A DNA stretch of 7,049 nucleotides, from NCBI GenBank assembly GCA_029268325.1, contig JAJUGC010000108.1, positions 1 through 7,049 on the forward strand, read 5' to 3'. This stretch comes from Gammaproteobacteria bacterium. Its GTDB lineage: Bacteria > Pseudomonadota > Gammaproteobacteria > Pseudomonadales > Oleiphilaceae. Positions 6,186 through 7,049 of this stretch are shown here, piece after piece. A program made the position numbers and the translations under genes. Position 1 is the stretch's first letter. Each line of letters begins with the position of its first letter. The notes beneath the pieces were generated by a model. The model was not told the origin of the DNA, did no database searches, and was given only the letters and a program-made list of their open reading frames with translations.

Positions 6186-6208
6186 CACTGAGTACAGGAT
6201 CTTTCGTT

Positions 6209-7049
6209 ATGCCCGCTATTACGCTTCCCGATGGCAGCCAACGCCATTATGACAATCCCATCAGTGTTGCTGGTGTCGCCGCCGACATTGGTCCAGGCCT
6301 AGCCAAGGCAGCCCTTGCCGGCAAGGTTAATGGCAAGCTGGTTGATACCTCCTATGTGATTGATCAGGATTGTGAGCTGGCGATTGTCACCGAGCGTGAT
6401 CCGGATGCTCTCGAAGTAATCCGCCACTCCACGGCTCACTTGTTGGCAATGGCCACCCAGCAGCTGTTTCCCAATGCCCAGGTGACCATCGGCCCGGTGA
6501 TTGACGATGGCTTCTACTATGACTTCGCCTTTGATCGCCCCTTCACGCCGGAGGATCTGGAGAAAATTGAAGCCCGCATGAAAGAGCTGGCTGCCCAGGA
6601 TATCCCGGTTGAGCGTTCGGTGATGGGCCGTGACGAGGCGGTGCGTACCTTCGAACAGATGGGCGAGACCTACAAGGTCCAGATCATCGAATCCATTCCG
6701 GGTGAGGAGGAGTTGTCCTTCTACCGTCAGGGTGAGTTCCTGGATCTGTGCCGCGGGCCTCACGTGCCCAGCACGGGCAAGCTGAAGGCATTCAAGCTGA
6801 CCAAGGTGGCCGGTGCCTATTGGCGGGGTGACTCCAAGAATGAAATGCTGCAGCGGATCTATGGAACCGCTTGGCTCAACAAGAAAGACCTGGACGCTTA
6901 TCTCAAGCGAATTGAGGAAGCCGAGAAGCGGGATCACCGTAAGATTGCCCGTAAGCTGAACCTGTTTCACATGCAGGAAGAAGCACCGGGTATGGTGTTC
7001 TGGCACGCCGATGGCTGGACCCTGTACCAGCAAATCGAGCAATACATGC
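6209..7049 (+). CDS. thrS: Threonyl-tRNA synthetase ThrS, 3' end beyond the window
   Basis: ThrRS charges tRNA-Thr with threonine in the cytoplasm and hydrolyses mischarged Ser-tRNA-Thr. The window holds 280 codons of an enzyme normally about 640 residues long. The reading frame is uninterrupted to the right edge. The TGS domain is at residues 1-61 (start MPAITLPDGS). The editing domain follows, with its zinc-like HxxxH site at H73 and H77 (RHSTAHLLA) and the partner residues C181 and H185 (CRGPHVP), all intact. The sequence ends at the beginning of the class II catalytic core (about 245 onward: RKLNLFHMQEEAPGMVFWH), so motifs 1-3 and the anticodon-binding domain are outside. The ATG at 6209 is chosen because it gives the canonical N-terminus and has AGGA at 6196-6199. 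The frame is open upstream but without a better start. Expression is probably autoregulated through the anticodon-like hairpin just upstream. In Gammaproteobacteria thrS usually leads infC-rpmI-rplT-pheST. Confidence 0.97.
   Translation, partial: MPAITLPDGSQRHYDNPISVAGVAADIGPGLAKAALAGKVNGKLVDTSYVIDQDCELAIVTERDPDALEVIRHSTAHLLAMATQQLFPNAQVTIGPVIDDGFYYDFAFDRPFTPEDLEKIEARMKELAAQDIPVERSVMGRDEAVRTFEQMGETYKVQIIESIPGEEELSFYRQGEFLDLCRGPHVPSTGKLKAFKLTKVAGAYWRGDSKNEMLQRIYGTAWLNKKDLDAYLKRIEEAEKRDHRKIARKLNLFHMQEEAPGMVFWHADGWTLYQQIEQYM

Noticed and set aside
6139..6208. T-box riboswitch or peptide-type attenuator ahead of thrS
   Set aside because: There is no T-box sequence, no terminator/antiterminator pair and no short frame rich in Thr codons. 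The anticodon-bearing hairpin fits a synthetase-binding operator better.
6299..7042. Antisense open frame (247 codons) opposite thrS
   Set aside because: The sense strand is unmistakable ThrRS with intact editing residues. The antisense product resembles no family, and its length follows from codon bias.

Overview
The window looks like chromosomal DNA from a gammaproteobacterium with moderately high GC, of the marine Marinobacter/Alcanivorax/Pseudomonas-like kind. The basis is protein style (DUF1329, YCF48-like propeller and RND exporter in a row; ThrRS beginning MPAITLPDGS) and Shine-Dalgarno usage. Genus cannot be fixed from the sequence alone. All five real genes lie on the + strand. There are no mobile elements, CRISPR arrays or rRNA/tRNA genes.

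Layout. (1) 1-1121: the C-terminal ~370 residues of a DUF1329 protein, a periplasmic LolA-like family, cut by the left edge and closed by a terminator at 1128-1154. (2) 1200-2339: an exported YCF48/BNR-type seven-bladed beta-propeller with an acidic coiled-coil insert. (3) 2436-4847: a 12-TM RND/MMPL-type exporter, closed by a strong terminator at 4859-4885. (4) 5032-6021: an exported TAXI-family solute-binding protein with no TRAP membrane partners in view. (5) 6209-7049: the first 280 codons of thrS (threonyl-tRNA synthetase), cut by the right edge.

How they fit together. Genes 1-3 read as one envelope module: inner-membrane RND pump, periplasmic propeller, and periplasmic lipid-carrier-like DUF1329 protein. 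A DUF1302 outer-membrane protein is the expected missing partner upstream. The cargo is unknown; a hydrophobic or lipid molecule is an inference. The TAXI gene and thrS are separate transcription units.

Most notable non-coding signal. The thrS leader has a hairpin (6165-6185) with a 7-nt loop, UUGGUAC, that has the layout of a tRNA-Thr anticodon loop: U33, anticodon GGU, A37. It sits just upstream of the Shine-Dalgarno. This resembles the E. coli thrS translational operator, where ThrRS binds its own mRNA through a tRNA-Thr anticodon mimic. Here the mimic carries GGU rather than the CGU I recall for E. coli. A second hairpin at 6099-6130 lies where the E. coli operator has its distal domain.

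No gene-free stretch exceeds 300 bases. The gaps at 1122-1199, 2340-2435, 4848-5031 and 6022-6208 hold the terminators, ribosome-binding sites and leader structures listed.
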